A DNA stretch of 64,000 bases, from NCBI RefSeq assembly GCF_000422925.1, contig NZ_AUGZ01000009.1, positions 124,001-188,000 of the forward strand. The letters are read 5' to 3'. Each line of letters begins with the position of its first letter. Within the stretch, counting starts at the first letter, position 1. Below the pieces are notes generated by a model. The model was not told the DNA's origin, did no database searches, and worked only from the letters and a program-made list of their open reading frames with translations. The position numbers and the translations under genes are program-made. Source of the stretch: Paludibacterium yongneupense DSM 18731. GTDB lineage: Bacteria > Pseudomonadota > Gammaproteobacteria > Burkholderiales > Chromobacteriaceae. Below, in pieces: positions 10,399 to 22,300 of this stretch.

Positions 10399-11064
10399 AT
10401 GAATGAGCAACAATTTGCTGCGGACGAACTGACCCGGCTGGAACAGCTGCTGACGCCGTTGGCTGCAACGGGGTCGACGATGCGTCCGGACGAAGTGCAG
10501 GGTTTTTTTACCGCACTGGCCAGTGGCCCGGACGCGTTGGACGACGGCTTCTGGTGGGGCGAGATCCTGGGCGACGCGCCGAGCTTTGAAAACCAAGGGG
10601 ACGAGGCCGAACTGCGCGCGCTGCTCGCGCGCCTGTATGCCGTGGTCGCGGCCGGGCTTGCGGCCGGCCAGGCTCCCGAGCCTATCCTGTATGCGGGGGA
10701 GGACAGCGAGGAGCCCGATTTCTGGCCGTGGTGCAACGCCTATCTGTACGCGTTGGATGTGGTGCCGAGCGACTGGTTCGAACTGGCCGACGATGAAGGT
10801 TTCGAAGAACTGTTGCTGCCTGTCATGGCGCTGGGCGGCATGTTCGAAGAGGACGGCGGCGAAGACCTCATGAGTTTCAGCGAGCAGGAGCTGTCCGCTT
10901 TTGTCGACGACTTGCCGCAAGCCCTGCTCGCGATTCACGATTATTGGCAGGCGAAGAAACAGGCACCGTCGACGCAGCGGCGCGCAGGCGACAAGGTCGG
11001 CCGCAACGACCCGTGTCCGTGTGGCAGCGGAAAAAAATACAAGGCCTGCTGCGGGAAAAATTGA
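10399..11064 (+). CDS. YecA/UPF0149 family protein with C-terminal SEC-C zinc motif
   Basis: A 221-residue acidic alpha-helical protein of the UPF0149/YecA family, ending in the SEC-C motif [13 protein letters not shown], which binds zinc and is shared with the tail of SecA. Cellular role unknown; SEC-C proteins are often linked to the translocase or ribosome. The ATG at 10399 follows AAAGG at the right distance; a GTG 18 bp upstream is in frame but less likely. A TACAAT box at 10360-10365 could be its -10 element. The gene is followed by a strong terminator. Confidence 0.85.
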   Translation: MNEQQFAADELTRLEQLLTPLAATGSTMRPDEVQGFFTALASGPDALDDGFWWGEILGDAPSFENQGDEAELRALLARLYAVVAAGLAAGQAPEPILYAGEDSEEPDFWPWCNAYLYALDVVPSDWFELADDEGFEELLLPVMALGGMFEEDGGEDLMSFSEQELSAFVDDLPQALLAIHDYWQAKKQAPSTQRRAGDKVGRNDPCPCGSGKKYKACCGKN

Positions 11065-11093
11065 ATTTTCCTTCTCGGTTTCTTCTGGAAAAC

Positions 11094-11119
11094 GCCCTCG
11101 CAAGAGGGCTTTTTTTTTA
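11094..11119 (+). terminator. Rho-independent terminator after the YecA-family gene
   Basis: GCCCTC and GAGGGC form a 6-bp stem around a GCAA tetraloop, followed directly by nine to ten T residues. The next 215 bp to the beta-barrel gene are strikingly AT-rich compared with the surroundings, and no confident promoter was picked out there. Confidence 0.9.
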
Positions 11120-11336
11120 TTGTATTTTGTATTTAATGTGCGTTTTTATATTTGAATAAATATCGATAAAGGCTTTTGTTTTTAAATACTCGAACATGAT
11201 TTGATGCTGTGTTATTTGAAATTTAATCGCAGATTATTTAACGGCGTGATTGAACTCCCGTTTGTTTCGATGTCTATCTGGTGATCGTTTTAATACTGAC
11301 GGTCTATTTGAATAACATCACGAGAGCTCAATATAT

Positions 11337-12020
11337 ATGAAAAAATCAAAAATCATTACTGCCATCACCATCGCCATTTCTTGCGTATCGGCACAGGCGG
11401 CTGAAGAAGCGCGCGGTTTCTATGTATTTGGCAATATTGGAACCAATTTCGTTACTCTGGATGCTGTGCGCAATGCGGGTGAAAAATTGCAGCGTGATAA
11501 CCCGGGCATGCATTTGGATACGACTCAGCAAAAGTCGGGCGCCATGGGCGAAATCGGCGGCGGCTATCGCTTCAATCGCTATCTGGCGCTAGAAGCTTCG
11601 TACGCCGATCTGGGCACGTCCGTATCGACTCTGTGGGCGAACGGAGGCGAGGGCAGTTCGGGACGCACCGAAGAAACGGCGGCATGGAAGGCGGAACGGT
11701 TCAGCGTGCTCGGTACCTTGCCTGTGACCGAACGCTTCGAAATCTATGGCAAGCTGTCGTTGAATAATGTCCATGGCGATTACACGCTGGCCACGACGGT
11801 GCGAAATGCCGCCGGCCACCGTTTCGACACCGAGGCCAAGATGAGCGAGACCGAGTTGCGCGGCGGCCTCGGCCTGGGAGCGGCTTTTGCCTTGAACAAG
11901 CACTGGGTGCTGCGTGGCGAGTACGAGTATATCGGCAAGGGGAGCACTGAGTCGAAAGACCTCAAGCCTGAAGCGTCGGCCATGATGCTCGTCAAGGCCG
12001 GTGTCGCTTATCGCTTCTAG
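11337..12020 (+). CDS. Outer-membrane beta-barrel protein (OmpA-like transmembrane fold)
   Basis: A 227-residue protein with an N-terminal signal peptide cut after SAQA (about residue 21). Alternating hydrophobic strands and a C-terminal YRF follow, the terminal aromatic signal read by the Bam complex. The GGGYRFNRYLALEASYADLG segment is typical of small 8-stranded barrels related to OmpA/OmpX/Opa. There is no C-terminal peptidoglycan-binding domain. Ligand and role are unknown. The upstream 270 bp is AT-rich, unlike its neighbours, which may reflect a strong regulated promoter or transfer. Confidence 0.82.
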   Translation: MKKSKIITAITIAISCVSAQAAEEARGFYVFGNIGTNFVTLDAVRNAGEKLQRDNPGMHLDTTQQKSGAMGEIGGGYRFNRYLALEASYADLGTSVSTLWANGGEGSSGRTEETAAWKAERFSVLGTLPVTERFEIYGKLSLNNVHGDYTLATTVRNAAGHRFDTEAKMSETELRGGLGLGAAFALNKHWVLRGEYEYIGKGSTESKDLKPEASAMMLVKAGVAYRF

Positions 12021-12156
12021 GCGACCCGGGGCGGCGACGTCGGGAGCGCCGGACCCGCCGGTCCTGGCCGTTGTATTTTCGCATCGGCCGGGCGGCCTGC
12101 TGTAGCGGGATGGCGGGTCATTTGCGGCCCAGGCGGACGTCCTTCATCTATCGGGT

Positions 12157-12186
12157 CTGACCGCCCGCCGCGGCTGCGGGTACAAT
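12157..12186 (+). promoter_or_regulatory. Probable promoter of the NUDIX gene
   Basis: CTGACC at 12157-12162 and TACAAT at 12181-12186 are separated by 18 bp. Transcription would begin near 12193, just after the in-frame GTG at 12192, which supports the downstream TTG at 12222 as the real start. Confidence 0.5.
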
Positions 12187-12221
12187 GTTCCGTGTCATCC
12201 CTCTCTTCAGGCAGGTGTTCC

Positions 12222-12779
12222 TTGGATCTCGTCGAAAAAACGCTTGAATCGGACGTCGTCTACGATGGCGTATTCATCAAGGTCAGCAAAGACCGGGTGC
12301 TGTTGCCGGACGGCAAGACCGCATGGCGCGAATATATTCGCCACCCGGGTGCGGTCGCCATCCTGGCGTTGACCGGGGACGGACAGCTCGTGCTCGAACG
12401 ACAGTACCGGCATGCTCCGGGACGGGTGTTTCTGGAAATCCCGGCCGGCAAGATCGACCCGCACGAGCCGACAGTCGCCACCGCGCGCCGCGAACTGCTT
12501 GAAGAAACCGGGTTGAGCGCCGAGCGCTGGACCTGCCTGGGTACGGCCTATCCCTGCATCGGGTATGCCGACGAGGAAATCACGTACTATCTGGCCGAGG
12601 GGCTGAGTCAGAGCGAGCGGCAGCTGGACGAGGGCGAATTTCTGGAAGTGTTGACGATGCCGCTGGACGACGTCTATCAGATGGCGCTGACGGGAGAAAT
12701 CTGCGACAGCAAGAGCCTGGTCGGTCTATTCTGGCTGCGTGCCCACCGCGAAGGAAAATTGCCCGGTGCCGCCGTTTGA
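12222..12779 (+). CDS. nudF: NUDIX hydrolase, ADP-ribose pyrophosphatase type
   Basis: Predicted to hydrolyse ADP-ribose (or related nucleoside diphosphate sugars) to AMP plus sugar phosphate. The Nudix box is visible as GKIDPHE followed by ARRELLEETGL, with the REXXEE core, at about residues 80-102. The family's usual N-terminus, MDLVEKTL, is reproduced only if translation starts at the TTG at 12222; the longer GTG start at 12192 adds ten residues that do not fit and sits at the presumed transcription start. 185 residues. The 3' end overlaps the PilZ gene by 14 bp. Confidence 0.85.
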   Translation: MDLVEKTLESDVVYDGVFIKVSKDRVLLPDGKTAWREYIRHPGAVAILALTGDGQLVLERQYRHAPGRVFLEIPAGKIDPHEPTVATARRELLEETGLSAERWTCLGTAYPCIGYADEEITYYLAEGLSQSERQLDEGEFLEVLTMPLDDVYQMALTGEICDSKSLVGLFWLRAHREGKLPGAAV

Positions 12780-13083
12780 TCCCTACCGCGACCGGCGCCG
12801 CTCGCGCCGTATCGGCGTCGTGTGCAAGGCGCGCATCAAGTCTCCGTTGACCGGGCAGACTCATTACGGCGAGTGCACCGACCTGTCGGTGGACGGCATG
12901 GCCCTGCGTTCGTCCTATGTGCCGCAGTTCGGCGAGCATCTGCTGGTGCTGGTGTTGACGCCGCCGGTCGGAGGCATGCCCGGCAAGCCGCTGGAAGTCG
13001 AAGTCGAAGTCAAACGGTGCAACGAGGTCGAACGCGGCCTCATCTACGAGATCGGGGCGCATATCGTCGCCCGGCTCGGCTGA
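12766..13083 (+). CDS. PilZ-domain protein (cyclic-di-GMP binding)
   Basis: A stand-alone PilZ domain of about 105 residues. An arginine-rich RRRSRR segment (RxxxR motif) lies near the N-terminus and DLSVDG (D/NxSxxG motif) near residue 44; together these grip cyclic-di-GMP. The GTG at 12766 is preceded by AAGGAAA and lies inside the NUDIX gene, so the two genes are translationally coupled. It probably acts as a c-di-GMP receptor for motility or surface traits, but the partner is not evident. Confidence 0.8.
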   Translation: MPPFDPYRDRRRSRRIGVVCKARIKSPLTGQTHYGECTDLSVDGMALRSSYVPQFGEHLLVLVLTPPVGGMPGKPLEVEVEVKRCNEVERGLIYEIGAHIVARLG

Positions 13084-13256
13084 TCCCTTTCCTCCTTTCC
13101 GTCTCCGGAAAGGAATTGCGTCTCTCTCGCGACGCACGTGTGCTATACCCAAAAAAATAGAACGCGATTTTTTGCACCAACTCTTAGAAATGAGCAAGGG
13201 GACTGCGGATGCATGCTGCGTCGCGCGTTCCCCTGCAATTTAGCCAGGAGAGAGCC

Positions 13257-15185
13257 ATGCATCCGGATATCTTCAGCCAGTATGCCGCACGCTACGACCG
13301 CACCCGGGAAGAAGAGTATACGATTCAGGAGTACCTCGATCTGTGCAAACGCGATCCTGGTGCATACGCGACCGCGGCAGAGCGCATGCTGCTGGCGATA
13401 GGCGAGCCGGAGCTGCTGGACACCCGGCATGATCAACGCCTGTCGCGCATGTTCAGCAACAAGATCATCAAGGTCTACCCGGCATTCCGCGAGTTTTTCG
13501 GTACCGAGGAAGTCATCGAACAGGTGGTCGCCTATTTCCGCCATGCGGCTCAGGGGCTGGAGGAGAAAAAGCAGATCCTCTATCTGCTGGGGCCGGTCGG
13601 TGGCGGCAAGTCGTCGATCGCCGAGAAGCTCAAGGAGTTGATGGAGCTGGTTCCCTTCTATTGCCTGAAAGGGTCGCCGATCAACGAGTCGCCTCTTGGA
13701 CTGTTCAATCTGGACGAAGATGGCGCCATCCTCGAAGAGCAGTACGGTATTCCGCGCCGTTACCTGAAAACCATCCCGAGCCCGTGGGCGGTCAAGCGTC
13801 TGCACGAATTCAACGGCGACATCAGCCAGTTCCGCGTCGTCAAGCGCCACCCCTCGGTCCTGCGCCAGATTGCCGTGGCCAAGACCGAACCGGGAGACGA
13901 AAACAATCAGGATATTTCCTCGCTGGTGGGCAAGGTCGATATCCGCAAGCTGGAGAAATACGCGCAGGATGACCCCGATGCCTACAGCTATTCCGGCGGC
14001 TTGTGCCTGGCCAATCAGGGCCTGCTCGAGTTCGTGGAAATGTTCAAGGCCCCGATCAAGGTTCTGCACCCCCTGCTGACGGCGACCCAGGAAGGCAATT
14101 ACAAGGGAACGGAAGGTTTCGGCGCGATTCCCTTCGAAGGCATCATCCTCGCGCACTCCAACGAATCAGAATGGAAGCAGTTCAAGAACAACAAGAATAA
14201 CGAGGCGTTCCTCGACCGTATTTATATCGTCAAAGTGCCGTACTGCCTGCGCGTGTCCGAGGAGGTCAAGATTTACGACAAGCTGATCCGCAATTCCTCG
14301 CTCGGCGACGCGCCCTGCGCGCCGGGAACCTTGAAGATGATGGGACAGTTCGCGGTGTTGTCGCGGCTGAAAGAGCCGGAAAACTCCAGCCTGTTCAGCA
14401 AGATGCAGGTCTACGATGGCGAGAATCTGAAGGACACCGATCCCAAGGCCAAGTCGCTGCAGGAATACCGTGATTTCGCCGGTGTCGACGAAGGCATGAG
14501 CGGTCTGTCCACGCGCTTTGCCTACAAGATATTGTCCAAGGTGTTCAACTTCGATCATAGCGAGATCGCGGCCAATCCGGTTCATCTGCTCTATGTGCTC
14601 GAGCAGCAGGTCGAACGCGAGCAGTTTCCATCGGAGATCGAACAGAAATACATGTCCTTCATCAAGGAATTTCTGGCTCCGAAATATGTCGAGTTCATCG
14701 GCAAGGAAATTCAGACCGCGTACCTGGAAAGTTATTCCGAATATGGTCAGAATATTTTCGATCGCTATGTGACTTTTGCCGATTTCTGGATACAAGATCA
14801 GGAATACCGGGATCAGGATACCGGCGAAAGCTTCGATCGCACGTCCCTCAATGCCGAGCTGGAAAAAATAGAAAAACCGGCCGGGATATCAAACCCGAAG
14901 GATTTTCGTAACGAGATCGTGAACTTCGTGTTGCGCGCCCGCGCAAACAATGGAGGCAAGAACCCGGCGTGGACCAGTTACGAAAAGTTGCGGACGGTCA
15001 TCGAGAAAAAGATGTTCTCGAATACCGAGGAGCTACTGCCGGTTATCTCCTTCAATGCCAAGGCGAGCACCGAAGATGCGAAGAAGCATGAGGATTTCGT
15101 CAACCGCATGGTCGAGAAGGGGTATACCGCCAAACAGGTCCGTTTGCTTTGCGAATGGTATTTGCGCGTGCGCAAGTCGTCCTGA
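13257..15185 (+). CDS. prkA: PrkA-family serine protein kinase (YeaG)
   Basis: A 642-residue AAA+/kinase of the PrkA family. The Walker A motif GPVGGGKSS is at residues 111-119, and a long C-terminal PrkA domain follows. In enterobacteria YeaG works with YeaH in nitrogen-starvation and stationary-phase adaptation. The ATG at 13257 is preceded by CAGGAG; the frame is open 48 bp further upstream but without a better site. Followed after 75 bp by yeaH and then spoVR, the conserved three-gene order. I saw no obvious sigma-54 -24/-12 promoter in the 170 bp upstream. Confidence 0.94.
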   Translation: MHPDIFSQYAARYDRTREEEYTIQEYLDLCKRDPGAYATAAERMLLAIGEPELLDTRHDQRLSRMFSNKIIKVYPAFREFFGTEEVIEQVVAYFRHAAQGLEEKKQILYLLGPVGGGKSSIAEKLKELMELVPFYCLKGSPINESPLGLFNLDEDGAILEEQYGIPRRYLKTIPSPWAVKRLHEFNGDISQFRVVKRHPSVLRQIAVAKTEPGDENNQDISSLVGKVDIRKLEKYAQDDPDAYSYSGGLCLANQGLLEFVEMFKAPIKVLHPLLTATQEGNYKGTEGFGAIPFEGIILAHSNESEWKQFKNNKNNEAFLDRIYIVKVPYCLRVSEEVKIYDKLIRNSSLGDAPCAPGTLKMMGQFAVLSRLKEPENSSLFSKMQVYDGENLKDTDPKAKSLQEYRDFAGVDEGMSGLSTRFAYKILSKVFNFDHSEIAANPVHLLYVLEQQVEREQFPSEIEQKYMSFIKEFLAPKYVEFIGKEIQTAYLESYSEYGQNIFDRYVTFADFWIQDQEYRDQDTGESFDRTSLNAELEKIEKPAGISNPKDFRNEIVNFVLRARANNGGKNPAWTSYEKLRTVIEKKMFSNTEELLPVISFNAKASTEDAKKHEDFVNRMVEKGYTAKQVRLLCEWYLRVRKSS

Positions 15186-15260
15186 GCGTCGCGGGCCACG
15201 ACCGGATCCCGCGGCATGAGACAAGGCGGGGGCGACGGCCCCCGCCAAAGCGAGGTGGTT

Positions 15261-16532
15261 ATGTCCCATATCATCGATCGGCGCTTGAACGGCAAGAATA
15301 AATCCGCGGTCAATCGCGACCGTTTTCTGCGGCGGTTCAAAGCCCAGATCAAGGAGGCGGTATCCAAGGCGATAAAAGGGCGCAGCATCACCGATCTCGA
15401 TAGCGGCGAGAAAGTGTCCATACCGGTGAGGGATATCTCGGAACCCGTTTTTCACCATGGTCAGGGCGGGGTGCTCGATCATGTCCACCCGGGGAACGAA
15501 GAATACCTGAAGGGCGACCGCTTCACCCGGCCTCAGGGCGGAGGCGCGGGGGCGGGAGGGGGCAAGGCGAGCCAGGACGGGTCGGGCGAGGACGACTTTG
15601 TTTTCGAACTCTCTCATGAAGAGTTCATGAACGTATTTTTCGATGATCTGGCCTTGCCCAATCTGATCAAGACCCAGCTCAAGGGTATCGAAGAGATGAA
15701 GTCGGTGCGCGCCGGTTATACGAACGACGGCACGCCGGCCAATATCAATATTGTGCGTTCGTTGCGCGGAGCGCTCGCGCGCAGGGTGGCGATGGCGGCG
15801 CCGACGTTGACCAGTATCGGCGAGGCGGAGGAGGATCTCGACACCCTGCTGGAATCCGACGATGATGCCGGACTCGATATCCGCGAGCGGCGGCAGCGCA
15901 TCCATATGCTGCGTGAAAAACTGGGCGCGATACCTTTTATCGATCCTTTCGATCTACGCTATAACAATCGCGTCAAATTGCCCGTACCGACCAGCAAGGC
16001 CGTCATGTTCTGCCTGATGGATGTCTCCGGCTCGATGGATGAACCCAAAAAGGATATGGCCAAGCGCTTTTTCATTTTGCTCTACCTGTTTCTGCAACGA
16101 AACTACGACAAAATCGAGGTCGTTTTCATTCGCCACCATACGAGTGCCGTCGAAGTCGACGAGCATGACTTTTTCCATTCCCGCGAGTCCGGCGGCACGG
16201 TCGTGTCATCCGCGCTCAAGCTGATGCAAGAGATCGTGATGCAGCGCTACGCCACCAGCGAGTGGAATATTTATGCAGCGCAGGCATCCGACGGCGATAA
16301 CTGGGACAGCGACTCGGCCAACTGCTCGCGCATCCTGTCCGAAGACCTGCTGCCGTATTGCCAGTACTACGCGTATATCGAAATCACCGAGGGAGAACCG
16401 CAGAATCTCTGGTACGAGTATCTGAAGGTTCAGCAGATCCACCGCCATTTTGCAATGCAGAAGATCCATGCGGCGGCAGATATCTACCCGGTGTTCCGCG
16501 AACTGTTCAAACGCCAGCCCGCGATGCGCTGA
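15261..16532 (+). CDS. yeaH: YeaH/DUF444 von Willebrand factor A-like protein
   Basis: A 423-residue protein of the DUF444 family that always accompanies PrkA and SpoVR. The N-terminal half is charged, with a glycine-rich linker near residues 95-110. The C-terminal half carries a vWA fold with the metal-binding DVSGSMD motif at about residues 254-260. The role is unproven; genetic work in enterobacteria places it with YeaG in stress adaptation. ATG at 15261 with GAGGTGG upstream; the frame is open 45 bp further upstream but lacks a better site. Confidence 0.92.
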   Translation: MSHIIDRRLNGKNKSAVNRDRFLRRFKAQIKEAVSKAIKGRSITDLDSGEKVSIPVRDISEPVFHHGQGGVLDHVHPGNEEYLKGDRFTRPQGGGAGAGGGKASQDGSGEDDFVFELSHEEFMNVFFDDLALPNLIKTQLKGIEEMKSVRAGYTNDGTPANINIVRSLRGALARRVAMAAPTLTSIGEAEEDLDTLLESDDDAGLDIRERRQRIHMLREKLGAIPFIDPFDLRYNNRVKLPVPTSKAVMFCLMDVSGSMDEPKKDMAKRFFILLYLFLQRNYDKIEVVFIRHHTSAVEVDEHDFFHSRESGGTVVSSALKLMQEIVMQRYATSEWNIYAAQASDGDNWDSDSANCSRILSEDLLPYCQYYAYIEITEGEPQNLWYEYLKVQQIHRHFAMQKIHAAADIYPVFRELFKRQPAMR

Positions 16533-16558
16533 CACGGGCTGTGGCAAGGGGAGCCAGC

Positions 16559-18079
16559 ATGACAACCCTCTCTAACGGGTCGGAATGGACCTTCGATCTG
16601 ATCGGCGAGTACGATCGGGCCATCGCCGAGATCGCCGTCGGCGAATACGGTCTCGACGTCTACCCGGTCCAGCTCGAAGTCATCACTGCCGAGCAGATGA
16701 TGGATGCGTACTCTTCGGTCGGCATGCCGGTCAACTACCATCACTGGTCGTACGGCAAGCATTTCGTCGCCACGGAGAAGAGCTACAAGCGGGGCCAGAT
16801 GGGGCTGGCCTATGAAATCGTGATCAACTCCAATCCTTGTATCGCCTACCTGATGGAGGAAAACTCCATGACGATGCAGGCGCTGGTGATCGCGCACGCG
16901 GCGTATGGGCACAATTCCTTCTTCAAGGGCAACTACCTGTTCCGTTCCTGGACCGATGCTTCGGCCATTGTCGATTACCTGGTCTTCGCCAAGGCCTACC
17001 TCACCCGCTGCGAGGAGCGTTATGGAATCGACGCGGTCGAAAGTCTGCTTGATTCGTGCCATGCGCTGATGAACTACGGTGTCGATCGCTACAAGCGGCC
17101 ACAGAAGTTGTCCTTGTCCAAGGAACAGGCGCGACAGACCGAGCGCGAGCAATACCTTCAGATGCAGGTTAATGATCTGTGGCGAACGATTCCGCGCCGC
17201 AGCCGCGACGATGATGGCGAGCGTGCCAACATCCGCTTTCCGTCCGAGCCGCAGGAGAACCTGCTGTACTTCATCGAAAAATCGGCCCCTTTGCTCGAAC
17301 CGTGGCAGCGCGAGGTCGTGCGCATCGTGCGCAAAGTGGCCCAATATTTTTATCCGCAGCGGCAGACCCAGGTCATGAACGAGGGTTGGGCCACATTCTG
17401 GCACTACACCATTCTCAACCGGCTCTACGACAAGGGCTTGATCAACGATGGCGCGATGCTCGAGTTCCTGCAGTCTCACACCAATGTGGTATACCAGCCG
17501 CCGGTGACGGCCAAGTGGTACCGCGGTATCAACCCGTATGCGCTGGGTTTCTCCATGTATCAGGACATCAAGCGCATTTGCGAGCATCCGGAGGACGAGG
17601 ACCGGTTGTGGTTTCCCGATATCGCCGGCAAGAACTGGCGCGAAGTGCTCGATTTCGCGATGCGCAACTTCAAGGACGAGAGCTTTATTTCGCAATATCT
17701 GTCGCCCAAACTGATGCGCGAATTCCGGATGTTTTCCATCCGCGACGACGATCGCGACGAAAAACTCGAAATCACGGCCATTCACGACGAAAACGGCTAT
17801 CACGCGATCAGGCAGAGTCTGTCCGAGCAGTATAACCTCGGCTCGCGCGAGCCGAATATCCAGGTGTGGTCGGTTAATATGCGCGGCGACCGCAGCCTGA
17901 CCCTGCGCCACAGTATGCATTTGCGGCGGCCGCTGGAGGCGGCGAGCGCGCAGGAGGTGCTTAAGCATGTGGCGCGGTTGTGGGGGTTCGACGTGTACCT
18001 GGAAAGTGTGGACGCGGATGGCGAAGTGCGGCAGAGTTTTCAGTCGAAGGCGCCGCCCGTCGATTATTCCTTGCCTTGA
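16559..18079 (+). CDS. spoVR: SpoVR family protein (YcgB)
   Basis: A 506-residue SpoVR-family protein, named for spore cortex formation in Bacillus but present in many non-sporulating proteobacteria next to prkA and yeaH. Conserved blocks include NYHHWSYGKHF, the His-containing HAAYGHNSFFK and MNEGWATFWHY; these His and Glu residues could bind metal. Molecular function is unknown. The ATG at 16559 has AAGGGGAG upstream. The final 16 bp overlap the end of the convergent hmuV. Confidence 0.92.
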   Translation: MTTLSNGSEWTFDLIGEYDRAIAEIAVGEYGLDVYPVQLEVITAEQMMDAYSSVGMPVNYHHWSYGKHFVATEKSYKRGQMGLAYEIVINSNPCIAYLMEENSMTMQALVIAHAAYGHNSFFKGNYLFRSWTDASAIVDYLVFAKAYLTRCEERYGIDAVESLLDSCHALMNYGVDRYKRPQKLSLSKEQARQTEREQYLQMQVNDLWRTIPRRSRDDDGERANIRFPSEPQENLLYFIEKSAPLLEPWQREVVRIVRKVAQYFYPQRQTQVMNEGWATFWHYTILNRLYDKGLINDGAMLEFLQSHTNVVYQPPVTAKWYRGINPYALGFSMYQDIKRICEHPEDEDRLWFPDIAGKNWREVLDFAMRNFKDESFISQYLSPKLMREFRMFSIRDDDRDEKLEITAIHDENGYHAIRQSLSEQYNLGSREPNIQVWSVNMRGDRSLTLRHSMHLRRPLEAASAQEVLKHVARLWGFDVYLESVDADGEVRQSFQSKAPPVDYSLP

Positions 18080-18838
18080 TGCCGGGACAGTGGAACGAAC
18101 GCGCGTTGCCGGCGATCGGGGCTGATCAGCTCGGCCAGGCGCACGTCGTACAGCGCTTCCAGCCGCTCCCTGTCCATGACTTCGCGCACGGGGCCGAAAG
18201 CCACGGCGCGGCCCCCGTCGAGCAGCAGCACGCGATCGGCGTGGCGCAAGGCCAGATTGATATCGTGCAGGACGGCGGTGACGCCGATGCCTTCCTGTCG
18301 CGCGAGGGTCCTGATTTCTCCAAACAAGGCATCGGCCATTCCGAAGTCGAGGGCCGACGTGGCTTCATCCAGCAGCAGGTGGCGTCCTGGGGCAGGGGCC
18401 GACAGCAGCTGGCATAGCGCACGTGCGAGGTGGACGCGTTGTCTTTCCCCGCCGGAAAGGTCCGCCATCTGCCGCCCGGCCAGCGCCGTGCTCTGGCACA
18501 GGCGTAGCGCATGAGCGACGGCTAGCGGCGAGGGCGCGCCGCGGTAGGCGCCCATTCCGACCACGTCTCCCACTGTCAGTCCTTGCGGGCAGACCGTCGC
18601 CTGTTCGACCACCGCGCGGCAGAGGGCCAGCTCGCGAGGCGTCATGTCGGCGATCATGCGGCCATTGATGAAGGCGCCGCCGCCACCCGGCCTCAGCCAG
18701 CCCGAGAGCAGCCCCAGCAAGGTGCTCTTGCCGGCCCCATTCGGGCCGACGATGGCCGTGATTTCGCCGCAGAGCGTGCGACAGGACACCGGTGCCAGCA
18801 GTCCGCGTCCCTGGCGTACAAAGGTCAGTGCCCGGGCT

Positions 18839-18846
<8 letters not shown>
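18064..18846 (-). CDS. hmuV: ABC transporter ATP-binding protein, heme/iron type
   Basis: A 260-residue ATPase with Walker A GPNGAGKST (34-42), signature LSGGERQ (130-136), Walker B LLLDEA (157-162) and the switch His in AVLHDINLA. Closest in pattern to HmuV/FhuC, the ATPases of heme and siderophore importers. It overlaps the permease gene by 8 bp. No periplasmic binding protein, TonB receptor or heme-processing gene is nearby, so the substrate (heme, siderophore or cobalamin) is not settled. Confidence 0.85.
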
Positions 18847-21032
<2,186 letters not shown>

Positions 21033-21050
21033 TTACTCCGTTTGATGCGA

Positions 21051-21056
21051 ATTATA
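21051..21056 (-). promoter_or_regulatory. -10 box (TATAAT) of the bamE-dapB-hmuUV operon
   Basis: A perfect TATAAT reads on the minus strand 20 bp before the bamE ATG, leaving a leader of about 13 nt that contains the ribosome-binding site. The -35 region is weak (CAGGCT at 17 bp). The 98-bp bamE-fur spacer is AT-rich. Confidence 0.65.
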
Positions 21057-21129
21057 CGGAAGTGATTAGGCAAAGCCTGGAAAAGGCATTATTATTGCCT
21101 AATAAAATGATCCCCCACTTTATATCACG

Positions 21130-21558
21130 ATGAGCAAAGCCAGTCACCTCAAAGATATCGGGCTCAAGGCCACCGGCCCGCGGCTCAAGATTCTCGATTT
21201 GTTCGAAAGTGCCGGATCGCGCCATATGTCGGCCGAAGACGTGTACCGCAAGTTGCTGGCCGAAAATATCGATATCGGTCTGGCCACCATCTATCGCGTG
21301 CTGACCCAGTTCGAACAGGCCGGCCTGCTGACGCGGCACCACTTCGAAACCGGCAAGGCGGTCTACGAACTGAACGAGGGTAGCCACCACGACCATATGG
21401 TCTGCGTGCGATGCGGTCGGGTCGAAGAATTTTTCGATCCCGAAATCGAAGCCCTGCAGGATAGAATTGCGTCGGTACATGGCTTTCATATCGCCGACCA
21501 TGCCCTGTATATGTATGGCGAATGCCCGGAATGCCTGGCTAAGTCCGAAAAAAAGTAA
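21130..21558 (+). CDS. fur: Ferric uptake regulator Fur
   Basis: Fe(II)-dependent repressor, 142 residues. It has an N-terminal winged helix and the metal-site blocks HHDH (86-89) and CVRC (92-95), with a second pair CPEC near the C-terminus (about 135-138). That gives the four-Cys structural zinc arrangement. Divergent from bamE. The adjacency to an iron/heme-type importer in the bamE operon is suggestive, but no clean Fur box was picked out between the two genes. Confidence 0.95.
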   Translation: MSKASHLKDIGLKATGPRLKILDLFESAGSRHMSAEDVYRKLLAENIDIGLATIYRVLTQFEQAGLLTRHHFETGKAVYELNEGSHHDHMVCVRCGRVEEFFDPEIEALQDRIASVHGFHIADHALYMYGECPECLAKSEKK

Positions 21559-21598
21559 GCTCCGGCAGTCCGTGCCGGTACCGGTTTGAGGATGCGGC

Positions 21599-22300
21599 AT
21601 GATTCCCTGGCTTGGGCGCGAGCTGCTTTTCCCTCCACTCTCTTCAGCGCTGGCCGACCCCGACGGTCTGTTGGCGGCAGGCGGCGATCTGTCCGTGCGC
21701 CGGCTGTTGCTGGCGTATTCGCGCGGAATTTTCCCGTGGTATTCTCCGCCTGAACCCATTCTGTGGTGGTCGCCTTCTGCGCGCATGGTGCTTTTCCCGG
21801 AGCAACTGCGCGTGACCCGCTCGCTCGACAAGCGCTTGCGCAATGCGCGCTACCGCATCCGGGTCGATTCTGCGTTCCGTGCCGTCATGGAGCGCTGCGC
21901 CCGTCCGCGCCCCGGACAGTCCGGCACTTGGATCGTCCCGGAAATGGTCGATGCCTACTGCCGGCTCCATGCCGCCGGGTACGCGCATTCGTTCGAAACC
22001 TGGGTCGACGAAAAGCTGGTTGGCGGGCTGTACGGCGTGTCGTTGGGCGGGGTCTTCTTCGGCGAGTCGATGTTCAGTCTCGAACGGGATGCCTCCAAGC
22101 TCGCCTTCGTGCATATGGCGCGCCACCTGTCCGGCTGCGGCGTGGGGATGATAGATTGTCAGATGTATACGCCCCATCTCGCAAGTCTGGGGGCGAGTCT
22201 GATCCCAAGAGCGCAGTTTCTTGCTACTCTTGAAGAACTCGCCCGGCATCCGCCGTCCGATACTTTATGGACGTATTCATTCGATAATGAGCCATCGTGA
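21599..22300 (+). CDS. aat: Leucyl/phenylalanyl-tRNA-protein transferase
   Basis: Adds Leu or Phe from charged tRNA to proteins with N-terminal Arg or Lys, marking them for ClpAP (N-degron pathway). 233 residues with family blocks [28 protein letters not shown] and [19 protein letters not shown]. The bpt gene starts within its last codons, so the two transferases of the pathway are co-translated. Confidence 0.95.
   Translation: MIPWLGRELLFPPLSSALADPDGLLAAGGDLSVRRLLLAYSRGIFPWYSPPEPILWWSPSARMVLFPEQLRVTRSLDKRLRNARYRIRVDSAFRAVMERCARPRPGQSGTWIVPEMVDAYCRLHAAGYAHSFETWVDEKLVGGLYGVSLGGVFFGESMFSLERDASKLAFVHMARHLSGCGVGMIDCQMYTPHLASLGASLIPRAQFLATLEELARHPPSDTLWTYSFDNEPS

Noticed and set aside
13084-13256. 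Sigma-54 promoter before prkA
   Set aside because: A TTGCA-like stretch is present but no matching GG at the -24 position.
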